A DNA stretch of 64,000 bases from positions 1 through 64,000 of the forward strand of contig NZ_JACOON010000007.1 in assembly GCF_014287795.1 (NCBI RefSeq), read 5' to 3'. Below, one piece after another: positions 41,643 to 51,418 of this stretch. The position numbers and the translations under genes were made by a program. Every line of letters starts with the position of its first letter. Position 1 is the stretch's first letter. The notes below the pieces were generated by a model, which saw only the letters and a list, made by a program, of their open reading frames with translations, was not told where the DNA came from and did no database searches. The DNA comes from Christensenella tenuis. Its GTDB lineage: Bacteria; Bacillota; Clostridia; Christensenellales; Christensenellaceae.

Positions 41643-42752
41643 TCACGCCCTTCCGGGCACGCCTCCTCTTTCCTGTCGCACTCTATCTCTTTCCGCTTTA
41701 TAATCGATATATTCTTCGATTTCAAGTTCCGAAAACGTCCCCATTTCCCGATACACCGCTAACGCCATATCTATCATTCCCATTGCACAGACGGCTCCCG
41801 TTCCTTCCCCGAGGCACATGCCTGCATCAATCATGGCTTCCAGGCCAATTTCTTTTAAAAGCGCCTTCCCCAGCGGTTCTCTCGATATATGTGAAGCAAT
41901 CATATATTCCCGGGTTTTATCGCATATTTTTATAGCAAGCAACGCCGCGACCGCTGAAATCATTCCATCAATTACAATTGGAATGTGGTATATAGCTCCA
42001 CCGATATATAGTCCCGTCATCCCACCGATATCAAGCCCCCCCAATTTAGAGAGCAGACCCACAGGATCGTTTTGATCTGGCCTGTTTAGCTCAATCGCCT
42101 GCCGTATCGCTTCAGTCTTCTTTTGAAACCGCTTTTCATCAAGGCCTGCGCCAATTCCCGTCACTTCCCTTGCCTTTTTTCCCAACAGGACAGCACCGAC
42201 TGCAGCGCTCGTCGTCGTATTTCCAATCCCCATTTCACCTGTCGCAATGATATCTGCCCCCTGCTTTTTGAGCAGTCCAACGACTTCAATGCCTGTCATC
42301 ACCGCTCTTTCCGCCTGCTCCCGCGACATCGCCGGTCCTTTTGTGATATCGTGCGTCCCCCTCATGATCTTTCTATTTAAGATTCCCTGCTCTGTCAGGG
42401 GATAACGCACCCCGATATCAACCGGAACTATTTCAGCGCCTATTTTCTTTGCCATACAGCATACGCTGGTCATTCCTTTGACAAAATTATCTGTTACCGC
42501 TGCCGTTACCGTTTGGTCAGATTGAGATACGCCCTGCGCGACAACACCGTTATCCGCACACATCGGTACAACGTATTTACGCTCCAGCCGGATGTCTGCG
42601 CTCCCCTGTATCGCGGCTATTTTTTCCACCGCTTCTTCCAAAAGCCCTAGACTTCCGAGCGGTTTTGCAATGCTGTTCCAACGTTTGTGGGAAAGCTTTC
42701 GTGCATTTTCATCCGGCAAGGTAATTTTTTCCAAATAACTATTCAATCCCAT
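41643..42752 (-). CDS. cobT: Nicotinate-nucleotide-dimethylbenzimidazole phosphoribosyltransferase
   Basis: The 369-residue enzyme activates the lower-ligand base to its alpha-ribotide. It shows KPLGSLGLLEEAVEKIA, the catalytic-region segments VPMCADNGVVAQGVSQ and GEMGIGNTTTSAAV, and C-terminal GEGTGAVCAMGMIDMALAVY. It overlaps the cbiA stop by 14 bases. No base-synthesis genes (bluB, bza) are in the window, so the lower ligand is not determined. Confidence 0.96.
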   Translation of the reverse strand: MGLNSYLEKITLPDENARKLSHKRWNSIAKPLGSLGLLEEAVEKIAAIQGSADIRLERKYVVPMCADNGVVAQGVSQSDQTVTAAVTDNFVKGMTSVCCMAKKIGAEIVPVDIGVRYPLTEQGILNRKIMRGTHDITKGPAMSREQAERAVMTGIEVVGLLKKQGADIIATGEMGIGNTTTSAAVGAVLLGKKAREVTGIGAGLDEKRFQKKTEAIRQAIELNRPDQNDPVGLLSKLGGLDIGGMTGLYIGGAIYHIPIVIDGMISAVAALLAIKICDKTREYMIASHISREPLGKALLKEIGLEAMIDAGMCLGEGTGAVCAMGMIDMALAVYREMGTFSELEIEEYIDYKAERDRVRQERGGVPGRA

Positions 42753-44103
42753 TTTGCTTGGTCTCCATTGCTTGTTTGATTAAATTTTCAAGATATTCCG
42801 GATGCGCCCCAAAATGCAGATGCGGATATCCCGCAAAAAGATTGCCCTCGCATAGGATACAAGCCCATCGTTTTCCCTGCTTCTCCGCAATAAAACCGTT
42901 TCCATTGTTGGTGCTGTCAGAATAATGAAATTCATGCGCATTCAACGTTTCGCCTTTTTTGCATAAAAGATTATCCTTTTGGGCCGTGAGGGATAAGTAG
43001 CCGAAACGCTTCAGTCCGCTTGTCATATAACTATCCCCCGATATGGCGCCGCACATTTCAAATTCTTTTCCCATTCTATCTTTTAAACGTTCTGTCAGGT
43101 ACATAAATCCACCGCATTCCGCATATACCGGTTTCCCGGTTTTCACAAAGCTCCTGACGCTCCTTTTCATCGCCTTATTTTCAGCTAACTCTTTTGCATA
43201 TTCTTCCGGATAGCCGCCAAACAACATCAGTGCATCCGCCTCTTCCGGTACGTTCTTGTCCGATGTAGGAGAAAAATATAGGATCTTCGCGCCGTAACGC
43301 TTCAAAATATCTATATTTTCGTTGTAAATAAAACAAAACGCCCTATCTCTTGCAACAGCAATCTTCACTTCATATTTGCATTCTGGCTTTCGCGTTTTCA
43401 CAGGCTCCAGATCTTCGGCATCTTTTCCGAGTTCCAGCAGGCCGTCAATATCCAGGCACTCCTCGGCGATCCTGCCCATAAGCCTGATTTTTTCTTCTGC
43501 GTTTGCCGTCTCCGCCGCCGTAATAAGTCCAAGATGCCTGCTTTCAAGTGAAATCCTATTGTCCGGCGGAAAAAAACCAAATACGTTGATCGGAAGCGTC
43601 TCCTCCAGCATTTCTTTATACTTGAAATAGCTAGCTTTCGTACAGTTATTTAAGATTACCCCACGAATATGATTGTCTTCATAACTGAGGTAGCCTTTCA
43701 CCAGCGCCTCCGCCGATGTGCTCATTCCCCGGACGTTCACCACAAGTATCTGCGGTGTTTTTGTCAGAAGAGAAATATGATTGGAACTTCCCCGGCTGCT
43801 GCCAAAGGCAATTCCATCATACATGCCCATAACACCTTCGATCACCGTAAAATCGCTTCCCGCCGCCTGCCGTTCCAACAGGGAAAGGATATTTTCCTCT
43901 CCATTCATAAACACATCGAGGTTCCCGGAATGCGTTCCAATCATTTTTTCATGAAACATTGGGTCGATATAATCCGGTCCACACTTCAGGCTGGAAAGTT
44001 TCAGGTTCCTGTTATGTAAAGCGCTTAAAATTCCGCAAACGACCGTTGTTTTCCCGCAGCCGCTATGTGTTCCTACGATCTGCAATCTCGGAATCCTCAA
44101 CAT
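42739..44103 (-). CDS. cbiA: Cobyrinate a,c-diamide synthase
   Basis: The 454-residue glutamine-dependent enzyme amidates the a and c side chains. The N-terminal ATPase P-loop is GTHSGCGKTTVVCG; the C-terminal glutaminase has its Cys in VYAECGGFMYLTE. The ending FAGYPHLHFGAHPEYLE fits the family. Its start overlaps the cbiET end by seven bases. Confidence 0.96.
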   Translation of the reverse strand: MLRIPRLQIVGTHSGCGKTTVVCGILSALHNRNLKLSSLKCGPDYIDPMFHEKMIGTHSGNLDVFMNGEENILSLLERQAAGSDFTVIEGVMGMYDGIAFGSSRGSSNHISLLTKTPQILVVNVRGMSTSAEALVKGYLSYEDNHIRGVILNNCTKASYFKYKEMLEETLPINVFGFFPPDNRISLESRHLGLITAAETANAEEKIRLMGRIAEECLDIDGLLELGKDAEDLEPVKTRKPECKYEVKIAVARDRAFCFIYNENIDILKRYGAKILYFSPTSDKNVPEEADALMLFGGYPEEYAKELAENKAMKRSVRSFVKTGKPVYAECGGFMYLTERLKDRMGKEFEMCGAISGDSYMTSGLKRFGYLSLTAQKDNLLCKKGETLNAHEFHYSDSTNNGNGFIAEKQGKRWACILCEGNLFAGYPHLHFGAHPEYLENLIKQAMETKQNGIE

Positions 44104-45284
44104 ACGCCTTCTCCCTTTATAAGGAAAACGGGATTTTTAGCAGTCATCAACGTATAGTTTCCTTTCTTTGTCCCTTCCGAAACATTTACACACACGATAT
44201 TCTTCAATATTCCAAGCCGTTCAAAGCATTCTTTCACCGCACCCACGCTTTCTATTGCAACAGCGGCCGCGACAAAAATAGCTTGTGGATTTTTTTCTAA
44301 GATAAGTCTTACGATGCTTTCCATGTTGCCTCCGCTCCCGCCAATAAAAACTTTGTCTGCCGCAGGCAGCTCTTCCAGCGCTTTAGGGGCCGTCCCCGAA
44401 ATAATTTCAACGTTATATGTACCGAATTTTTCTATGTTCTTTCGAATAAGGCTGCATGCTTCCTCATGCCGTTCTATGGCAAAAACACGGCTTTCCCGCG
44501 CTTTCATCGCCATGGCTACCGAAACGGAACCCGTGCCCGCGCCTACATCGTAAACTGTATCTGTCGGTCGTATTTCAAGCTCCGCAAGGGCGATATCTCT
44601 GATTTCCTGTTTTGTCATAGGCGTTTTCCCCCGGGTGAACTCTTCATCCTTTAGCGTCCGGAAGAAATCGGCGGCGCCCGGATTTTCAACGAGCATAACC
44701 GCCAAATTTCCGAACTCCATCTTCAGCTCTTTTGCTTTTCCTGTGATGATCCTTTCCGTTTTTTCTCCCAGGTTTTCGCCTATACTGACCAATACGTCCC
44801 CTAAACCGGAAACACACAGCTCATTCGTGATGTCCTGAATCTTTGTCTGCCCTCCGGTAAGTGCAAAAACCTTTTTATGATAGCACACTGCCGGCAGTAC
44901 CCGGTTTTGCCTGCCATGGGCGCTTACCACTTTCACATCATCATATTCTTTGCCCAGTTTTGCGCAAAAATATTGCAGACTGCTGATCCCGTTAATAAAC
45001 GTTATTTCCTCTTCCGGGAACGCTTCCCGTATCATTTTTGAAATACTGAAAAAGCCTACGTCTCCCGAGGCAAGCACGGCAATTCTGCTTCCCGGACCAC
45101 AGGACCGGATGCGTTCTTCAAGCGCGCAAACAGGCACGCTTTCGCCGTTCCCAATGAAATGTGAAAAGCATTCCAAAAGCCTTTGCGCTCCGAAAACATA
45201 ATCCGCTCTTTGAATCTCATGCTTTGCGGCGGGCAAAAGTAAATTTTCCGCCCCCATTCCGCAGCCTGCAACAACAATCTTCAT
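44097..45284 (-). CDS. cbiET: Cobalt-precorrin-7 C5/C15 methyltransferase-decarboxylase (CbiE-CbiT fusion)
   Basis: The 395-residue protein fuses CbiE (residues 1-205, tetrapyrrole methylase with AVLASGDVGFFSISK) and CbiT (about 215-395, Rossmann methyltransferase with VYDVGAGTGSVSVAMA and FIGGSGGNMESI). It corresponds to CobL of the aerobic route. CbiE methylates C5; CbiT methylates C15 and removes the C12 acetate carboxyl. It follows cbiX by three bases. Confidence 0.95.
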   Translation of the reverse strand: MKIVVAGCGMGAENLLLPAAKHEIQRADYVFGAQRLLECFSHFIGNGESVPVCALEERIRSCGPGSRIAVLASGDVGFFSISKMIREAFPEEEITFINGISSLQYFCAKLGKEYDDVKVVSAHGRQNRVLPAVCYHKKVFALTGGQTKIQDITNELCVSGLGDVLVSIGENLGEKTERIITGKAKELKMEFGNLAVMLVENPGAADFFRTLKDEEFTRGKTPMTKQEIRDIALAELEIRPTDTVYDVGAGTGSVSVAMAMKARESRVFAIERHEEACSLIRKNIEKFGTYNVEIISGTAPKALEELPAADKVFIGGSGGNMESIVRLILEKNPQAIFVAAAVAIESVGAVKECFERLGILKNIVCVNVSEGTKKGNYTLMTAKNPVFLIKGEGVC

Positions 45285-45287
45285 AGC

Positions 45288-45641
45288 TTACTCCATAATC
45301 CTATCTGCAAGAATCTCTGCAAGTCTTGGATCCGTACCAAGCGTTTTACCCATCTCATAGGTAACTTCTGGCTTATCTTTCAGGAAGGCTTCTACTTCTT
45401 CAGGAATATCTTTATGGATATGCATTCCCGAAAAAAGGAAATAGGGAACAATTTTGACGTGTGTTACGCCTTTTTGCAGCAGGTTCTCCAGACCCTTTTC
45501 AATATTTTTTTCCGAAAATTCCATGTAGGCCGATTCAATGACTGTATCCACCTTTTTCGCAGCCATCCCGACAATCTTTTCAAAAGTTTCTTCCGTATCC
45601 TTTTTTCTGCTTCCGTGTGCAAGAATCAATACTCCGTTCAT
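45288..45641 (-). CDS. cbiX: Short-form sirohydrochlorin cobaltochelatase CbiX
   Basis: The 117-residue protein has the chelatase signature LILAHGSRKKDTEE with the metal-binding His and VKIVPYFLFSGMHIHKDIP with the second His pair. It is a single-domain, CbiX-small type, half the size of CbiK or two-domain CbiX, and must act as a dimer. Substrate metal is inferred to be cobalt from the operon and transporter. The ATG at 45641 follows AAGGAGG; the frame is open 35 codons upstream, inside hemL, without similarity. Confidence 0.9.
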   Translation of the reverse strand: MNGVLILAHGSRKKDTEETFEKIVGMAAKKVDTVIESAYMEFSEKNIEKGLENLLQKGVTHVKIVPYFLFSGMHIHKDIPEEVEAFLKDKPEVTYEMGKTLGTDPRLAEILADRIME

Positions 45642-45651
45642 ATTTTCCTCC

Positions 45652-46908
45652 TTAAAATTCCTGAATCGCCAATATTGTTTTTTCAATATCTTCGTCTGTA
45701 TGCGCAGCGGAAAGGAACATCGCCTCAAATTGCGCGGGCGCCACATAAATTCCGTTCTTCAGCATATGGTTAAAATAAGCCGCATATTTTTCAGTATCGC
45801 TCGTTTTTGCCGTCTGCAGGTCTTTTACCCGGCTATCTGTAAAAAACGCGCTCAGGAGCGAACCGATCTGGTTTGTGGCAATTCCTTTCTTTTCAGAAAA
45901 AGCGCCCGCAATTTTTTGTGCCTTTTTGTTCAGCTCTGCGTAGATACCGGTGTTGTTCTTAAGGATCTGCACCGTTTTCAGCCCTGCCGCCATCGCAACC
46001 GGATTGCCGGAAAGAGTTCCCGCCTGATAGACGGCCCCTACGGGTGCAACGCATTTCATAATTTCTTTTTTCCCGCCGTAGGCGCCCACCGGCATTCCTC
46101 CGCCAATGATCTTCCCATAGGTAACGAGATCAGGCATGATACCAAAATATTCTGCCGCCCCTCCCGGCGCGAGCCTGAAACCTGTGATCACTTCGTCAAA
46201 GATCAGCACCGCATCATTTTCCTGCGTGATATCCCGCAGGCCCTGCAAAAAGCCATCCTCCGGCAATACAACTCCCATATTTGCCGCCACCGGCTCTACA
46301 ATGACCGCCGCAATTTCTCCCCGATTGCATTCAAAAATATCTTTTACGCTTTGTAAATCGTTATAGTCGGCAAGAAGCGTATCTTTCGCCGTTCCTTTCG
46401 TTACTCCCGCACTGTCTGGCCGGCCCGCCGTGAGCACTCCGCTGCCTGCCGTAACAAGCATGGCGTCTGAATGCCCATGATAGCATCCACGGAATTTTAC
46501 GATTTTTTCGCGGCCTGTAAATCCCCGGGCGACCCGCAAGGCACTCATCACTGCTTCCGTTCCGCTCGAACACATCCGAATCATTTCCACGCAGGGAACG
46601 GTATCGCAAACAAGCTCTGCCATCTCAACTTCTATTTCCGTAGCCGCGCCAAACGAAAGTCCGTCCCGGGCGGCTTTTACAGCCGCTTCTTCCACTTCCG
46701 CATTGCGGTGTCCTAAAATCATAGGCCCCCACGAACCTATATAATCGATATATTCATTGCCATCTTCATCCGTCATCCTGCTGCCGTTTGCCTTTTTTAT
46801 AAATCTCGGGGATCCTCCTACGGCTCCAAATGCCCTTACCGGGCTGTTTACCCCGCCGGGAATCACCTTTTGGGCTCTTTCGAACAATTCTTTTGATTTT
46901 GGGTTCAT
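45652..46908 (-). CDS. hemL: Glutamate-1-semialdehyde 2,1-aminomutase
   Basis: The 418-residue PLP enzyme converts glutamate-1-semialdehyde to 5-aminolevulinate. It starts with KVIPGGVNSPVRAFGAVGG, contains the PLP-binding Lys in VTYGKIIGGGMPVGAYGG, and matches family length. It follows hemB by three bases and has AGGAG upstream of the ATG. A related class III aminotransferase is excluded by the N-terminal signature and by context. Confidence 0.97.
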   Translation of the reverse strand: MNPKSKELFERAQKVIPGGVNSPVRAFGAVGGSPRFIKKANGSRMTDEDGNEYIDYIGSWGPMILGHRNAEVEEAAVKAARDGLSFGAATEIEVEMAELVCDTVPCVEMIRMCSSGTEAVMSALRVARGFTGREKIVKFRGCYHGHSDAMLVTAGSGVLTAGRPDSAGVTKGTAKDTLLADYNDLQSVKDIFECNRGEIAAVIVEPVAANMGVVLPEDGFLQGLRDITQENDAVLIFDEVITGFRLAPGGAAEYFGIMPDLVTYGKIIGGGMPVGAYGGKKEIMKCVAPVGAVYQAGTLSGNPVAMAAGLKTVQILKNNTGIYAELNKKAQKIAGAFSEKKGIATNQIGSLLSAFFTDSRVKDLQTAKTSDTEKYAAYFNHMLKNGIYVAPAQFEAMFLSAAHTDEDIEKTILAIQEF

Positions 46909-46911
46909 TGC

Positions 46912-47889
46912 TTATATATCTCCTTTCCTGATGGCTTCACAGATTTCTTTCGCGTAATAGGAAATAAGAATATCTGCTCCCGCTCGGAAAATTGAAAGCG
47001 CGCTTTCGCACACAATACCGTATTCATCTACCAAACCCGCTTCTGCCGCTGCTTTTATCATGGCATATTCCCCGCTGACACTGTAAGCCGCTGTTGGCAA
47101 AACCGTATTCTCGTGTACCTTGGCAATCACATCCAGGTACGAAAGGGCGGGCTTCACCATGATAATATCCGCTCCCTCTGCCTCATCAAGACGGGCTTCC
47201 TTAACCGCTTCCCGTACGTTGTGGTAATCCATTTGGTAGGATTTCCGGTCTCCAAAGCTCGGGGCAGATCCTGCCGCGTCGCGAAACGGCCCGTAAAACG
47301 CCGAAGCGTATTTCACTGCATAAGACATAATCGCTGTGTTTTCAAAACCATTTTCATCAAGCGCCTCCCTGATAGCGCCGACCCGCCCGTCCATCATGTC
47401 AGAGGGCGCGACCATATCCGCGCCCGCCTGTGCATGGGAAAGCGCTGTTTTGGAAATATATTTTAACGTTTTATCATTATCCACATATTGTCCGTTTAAA
47501 ATTCCGCAATGTCCGTGAGAGGTGTATTCACACATACAAACATCGGTAATAATATATACGCTGTCTTCGTACGCTTCCCGAATCGCCCGGATTCCCTGCT
47601 GAACCACGCCATCCGGTGCATAAGCTCCACTTCCGACCTCATCTTTTTCTTGCGGGATTCCAAACAGGATCACCTTATTTACACCGCATTCGAGGCTCTC
47701 GTCTATTGCTTCCTTTACTCTGTCCGGTGTAAAATGGAAATGCCCTTCAAGAGAGCCAATCGGTTCTTTTTCGTTTGTTCCTTCTTTCAGGAACAAAGGC
47801 AGAATCAGTCCTTTGGCGTTCGGATGGGTCTCCCGTACCATTTCCCTTATGTCCCTGTTTGCTCTCAGTCTTCTCGGTCTCTCTATCAT
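46912..47889 (-). CDS. hemB: Porphobilinogen synthase
   Basis: The 325-residue enzyme condenses two 5-aminolevulinate molecules. The Cys-type metal site CMCEYTSHGHCG, the Schiff-base lysines in AVKYASAFYGPFR and MVKPALSYLD, and the start RPRRLRAN are all present, so it is the zinc-dependent type. A strong GGAGGAG precedes the ATG. Confidence 0.97.
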   Translation of the reverse strand: MIERPRRLRANRDIREMVRETHPNAKGLILPLFLKEGTNEKEPIGSLEGHFHFTPDRVKEAIDESLECGVNKVILFGIPQEKDEVGSGAYAPDGVVQQGIRAIREAYEDSVYIITDVCMCEYTSHGHCGILNGQYVDNDKTLKYISKTALSHAQAGADMVAPSDMMDGRVGAIREALDENGFENTAIMSYAVKYASAFYGPFRDAAGSAPSFGDRKSYQMDYHNVREAVKEARLDEAEGADIIMVKPALSYLDVIAKVHENTVLPTAAYSVSGEYAMIKAAAEAGLVDEYGIVCESALSIFRAGADILISYYAKEICEAIRKGDI

Positions 47890-47901
47890 TTTTCTCCTCC
47901 G

Positions 47902-49365
47902 TTATGCGCCAAAGTATTCCAGAGCAGCTTCTATCATGCTGTCTATCGACGCCTGCTTTGAAACAATAACATCAAATCCAAGCGCTTCCGCCTGGCGTGC
48001 CGTCTGTTTTCCGATACAAAGGGCAGACACACCGTTAAAGTCCTGATCCGTAGTTCCGCGTACGAAACTTTTCACGCAGCTTGCGCTGGTGAATGTAACA
48101 AGATCATATCCTTTTGCGGTTGGCAGGGCGTTTTCCCTGTAAAGGATATCGTACACAGCCGTTTCATCGAACGGTATCTCATTTTGTTCCAGGATCTTTG
48201 GTAAGTCGTCCGATCCTTGCCGCGCGCGCAGTAAAATGAGCCTATCATTTTTTGTAACCGTCCGTGTCGCTACCAGTTCCTTTGCAAGAATTTCTCCGCT
48301 GTATTCCGTTGGTATAAAATCGGCCCTTATCCCATATTTTTCCATCTCTTTTGCCGTTGCATTTCCAATGGCCGCAATTGTTTTCCCGTAAAGCATCCGC
48401 GCGTCCCCGGTTTTCAAAAGCCTGCAAAAAAATGCATTCACACCCGCCGGGCTGGTAAATATAAGCGCCGTATACCGGTTAAGATCAGGCATCGGGAAAT
48501 CGCAGGGAACCGTTTCCACAGCCGGCATACTGGTAATGTCCGCTCCCAGTGCCTTCAGTTTTTCATACAGTACGCCAGCACGGTCTTTCGGCCGTGTAAC
48601 GACGATTTTCCTGCCAAAAAGCGGCAATTTTGAAAACCAATCCATTTGACCGGATAGCAGGCAGACTTTTCCAACGAGGATAACTGCGGGCGAAACGACT
48701 TCATTCTGCTGAATAACGCTCCCAATCCTTCCGACGTCAGCAATAAATTTCCGCTGGTTCGCTTTCGTTCCGTTCTCTATGACGGCGGCAGGCATATCCG
48801 GCTCCATCCCGGCAGCCAATAATCCCTCCATAATCTCCCCTGCGTTTGAAACGCTCATCATGAAAACAAGCGTTCCGCCTATTCCAACGAGGCTTTGATA
48901 GTCAAGATCTAATTTTTCATTTTTCTTTTTATGGCCGGTTATGATATGGAGCGAGGAACAGAAATCCCTGTGGGTAACGGGAATGCCTGCATATGCCGCC
49001 GCGGCAATCGCAGACGTTATCCCCGGTACAACTTCATAGGCGATTCCGTATCGGTTCAGCGTCTCTATTTCTTCTCCGCCTCTTCCAAAAACAAAGCTGT
49101 CCCCGCCTTTAAGACGCACAACATCGCCCTTTTTTGCCAGCTTCGCTAAAAGTTCACTGATTTCCTGCTGCGGGACGGGATGGTTTCCTGCATTTTTTCC
49201 CACATCAATAAGTATGGCCTCCTCCGGGAGCATATCGATAATTTCTTTTCCCACCAGCCTGTCATATACTATCGTTTCTGCTTTTTCCAGAATTTTTTGC
49301 GCCTTCACCGTAAGAAGGCCTGCATCCCCCGGGCCTGCCCCGATCAAATATACTTTTCCAGCCAT
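47902..49365 (-). CDS. cobA-hemD: Uroporphyrinogen-III C-methyltransferase / uroporphyrinogen-III synthase fusion
   Basis: The 487-residue fusion makes uroporphyrinogen III and methylates it at C2 and C7 to precorrin-2. Residues 1-240 are the SUMT domain (VYLIGAGPGDAGLLT, VVRLKGGDSFVFGRGGEE, GIPVTHRDF). Residues 248-487 are HemD (GRKIVVTRPKDRAG, IFTSPAGVNAFF, VTFTSASCVKSF). This CobA-HemD arrangement is common in Clostridia and directs carbon to sirohaem and corrinoid. It abuts hemC. Confidence 0.96.
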   Translation of the reverse strand: MAGKVYLIGAGPGDAGLLTVKAQKILEKAETIVYDRLVGKEIIDMLPEEAILIDVGKNAGNHPVPQQEISELLAKLAKKGDVVRLKGGDSFVFGRGGEEIETLNRYGIAYEVVPGITSAIAAAAYAGIPVTHRDFCSSLHIITGHKKKNEKLDLDYQSLVGIGGTLVFMMSVSNAGEIMEGLLAAGMEPDMPAAVIENGTKANQRKFIADVGRIGSVIQQNEVVSPAVILVGKVCLLSGQMDWFSKLPLFGRKIVVTRPKDRAGVLYEKLKALGADITSMPAVETVPCDFPMPDLNRYTALIFTSPAGVNAFFCRLLKTGDARMLYGKTIAAIGNATAKEMEKYGIRADFIPTEYSGEILAKELVATRTVTKNDRLILLRARQGSDDLPKILEQNEIPFDETAVYDILYRENALPTAKGYDLVTFTSASCVKSFVRGTTDQDFNGVSALCIGKQTARQAEALGFDVIVSKQASIDSMIEAALEYFGA

Positions 49366-50238
49366 TTAACTTTCCTCTTTCATTTGCATTGCCAGATTAA
49401 TTCCAATGGCCCTGCTCTCCTGTACGGGGCCGGTCATGGTCTTGACCAGCTTATTCCCGCTTGGCGTTATATAGTATCCGGTCAGCCGGATTTCGCTTTC
49501 CAGCACTTCGCAATAAGCCGCCGTTGGAACGCTGCACCCACCGTCCAGTGCACGTACAAACGCTCTTTCCGCCTGGGCCATAATCATGCTGTCTTTGTCG
49601 TTCAGCGCTTGCATGACTTCCCGCGCATAACCCGCTCTTGCCTGAACGGCAATGATACCCTGGCATGCTGCCGGGATCATTTCATCCGGTCCAAAAATTC
49701 TTGCAATCCTTCCGGCAATCCCAAGCCGCGACAAACCTGCTTTGGCCAATATCAGCGCCGAATATTCTCCCCGGTCCAGCTTTTCAAGGCGAGTGAGCAC
49801 ATTTCCCCGTACCGGCTTTACTTTCCATCCTTCATAGAGATTCTCAAGCTGCGAAGTGCGCCTTAGGCTCGAACAGCCAATCGGCCTGTCTCTTTCCATC
49901 CGTTCCTTTCCTTCTGGCAAAACAAGCGCATCCCGTGGGTCTTCCCGCTCCAGCACAGCGCATATCGGTATTTCTTCCGGCACTACCATAGGAACGTCTT
50001 TTAAACTATGCACCGTAATATCCACCCGTTCCTCGGTCAGCGCTCTATCCAATTCTTTGACAAATAGGCCTTTCCCGCCGATCTGGTCGAGCGTTTTGTC
50101 CAGTATACGGTCCCCTGCCGTTTTCATGGTTACAAGCTCCGTCCGGATGTCGGGAAATAATTTTTTGATTTTATCTATCACAATCTGCGACTGGATCACC
50201 GCCAGCTTGCTTGCCCTACTGCCCACTCTTATAATCAT
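49366..50238 (-). CDS. hemC: Hydroxymethylbilane synthase
   Basis: The 290-residue enzyme polymerises four porphobilinogens. Present are VGSRASKLAVIQSQ, the catalytic-loop residues in ALTEERVDITVHSLKDVP, AACQGIIAVQAR and the dipyrromethane-carrying Cys in LDGGCSVPTAAY. The start overlaps the upstream cbiJ-sirC gene by 23 bases. Confidence 0.97.
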   Translation of the reverse strand: MIIRVGSRASKLAVIQSQIVIDKIKKLFPDIRTELVTMKTAGDRILDKTLDQIGGKGLFVKELDRALTEERVDITVHSLKDVPMVVPEEIPICAVLEREDPRDALVLPEGKERMERDRPIGCSSLRRTSQLENLYEGWKVKPVRGNVLTRLEKLDRGEYSALILAKAGLSRLGIAGRIARIFGPDEMIPAACQGIIAVQARAGYAREVMQALNDKDSMIMAQAERAFVRALDGGCSVPTAAYCEVLESEIRLTGYYITPSGNKLVKTMTGPVQESRAIGINLAMQMKEES

Positions 50239-51418
50239 ACAAACACTCCCTTACCTTTTGCGCGGCTTCTTTCACTTCCCCGTGATTCTTGCCACTCCCC
50301 ACGATTCCCGCCGTTAGGTTCTCCGTTTCCGCAATCGCCGGGAAATAAAAGCTGCATTCTTCAGCGCAATCGGCAATGCTGGCAAATATACCCTGCCGTT
50401 TCGCGGCTTCTCCGATCTTTTGGTTCAACTCCCGGTCAGAAGTCGCTGCCACTACCAAAAAAGCACCTTCAATATCCTCCGCTTCAAATTCCTTTTGCTT
50501 GGCAAGTATCCTGCCCCGCTTTGCAAGCTCCGTCATTTCTTTTGAAAACGACCTTGAAACCACGACAATCTCAAAAGCAAAGCGGCAAAGCGTTTTTACG
50601 CGCCTGCTTGCAACCTCACCGCCGCCCACCACGACAGCCTTCTTCCCGCGTATATCGGCAAACAGCGGAAAATATCCCTTTGCTTCCTTACATTCTGTCA
50701 AAATAGTTTCCACCTCTTTTTTTGAAATACCATTTTTTTCTGCCGGTCTTTCTATTACGAGGAGCCGGACGCCCGTTTTTTTGGCCGCTTCCGCTTTTTC
50801 ACCAAAACCGCCCGCACTGCCTGACTCTTTGGTAACAAGGTAACTGCAGCGGTACCGTTTTAAATCCGCCTCATTTTCTTCCACGGAGAACGGTCCTTTT
50901 TTTGCGATCACGTTTTCAAAGCCGAGCCTTCGGCATTTTTCTATACTCTCCCCAGCGGGCAAAATTCTTGGTATAACGCGTTTTTGGTACTCCGCAAGTA
51001 CACAAAGCTGTTCTACCTCTTTTGCGCCGATTGCACAAAGAATGTTCCCTTCCGTACCGCTCAAATACTCCGCCGCCTGCCTGATGTCCCTGAAATAAAC
51101 CGCATCCTCTGCCGTTTCCGCATCCCGCAGGAGTCTTATATATCTTACGTTCGTACGCGCGCAGGCTTTCCGGACGTTTCTCGTAACCGCCGAGGCATAC
51201 GGATGCGTCGCATCTACCACCAGCCGGAAGTCTTCCGTTTGCAGCAGAGAGATAATTTCCTCTTCATCTTTCCTGCCGGATATAATGTGCTCATTCCCCT
51301 CCATAAGCTCTTTGCCATATTGGGTTGCAACGCAGGCAGAGGCGTCTATTCCGTTTTTTTCACAAAATTCCAGCAGCTCTCTGCCTTCCGTCGTTCCCGC
51401 AAAAATCAGGACTTTCAT
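50216..51418 (-). CDS. cbiJ-sirC: Fusion of cobalt-precorrin-6A reductase (CbiJ) and precorrin-2 dehydrogenase (SirC)
   Basis: The 400-residue protein has an N-terminal CbiJ/CobK domain (residues 1-245: ILIFAGTTEGREL-type start FAGTTEGRELLEF, VVDATHPYA, SGSAGGFGEKAEAA) and a C-terminal Rossmann domain of the CysG/Met8/SirC type (about 250-400: YFPLFADIRGKKAVVVGGG, EVASRRVKTL, VVAATSDRELN). The first reduces cobalt-precorrin-6A; the second oxidises precorrin-2 to sirohydrochlorin, the substrate for CbiX. The two steps are far apart in the pathway. It overlaps cbiH by four bases. Confidence 0.9.
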   Translation of the reverse strand: MKVLIFAGTTEGRELLEFCEKNGIDASACVATQYGKELMEGNEHIISGRKDEEEIISLLQTEDFRLVVDATHPYASAVTRNVRKACARTNVRYIRLLRDAETAEDAVYFRDIRQAAEYLSGTEGNILCAIGAKEVEQLCVLAEYQKRVIPRILPAGESIEKCRRLGFENVIAKKGPFSVEENEADLKRYRCSYLVTKESGSAGGFGEKAEAAKKTGVRLLVIERPAEKNGISKKEVETILTECKEAKGYFPLFADIRGKKAVVVGGGEVASRRVKTLCRFAFEIVVVSRSFSKEMTELAKRGRILAKQKEFEAEDIEGAFLVVAATSDRELNQKIGEAAKRQGIFASIADCAEECSFYFPAIAETENLTAGIVGSGKNHGEVKEAAQKVRECLYDYKSGQ

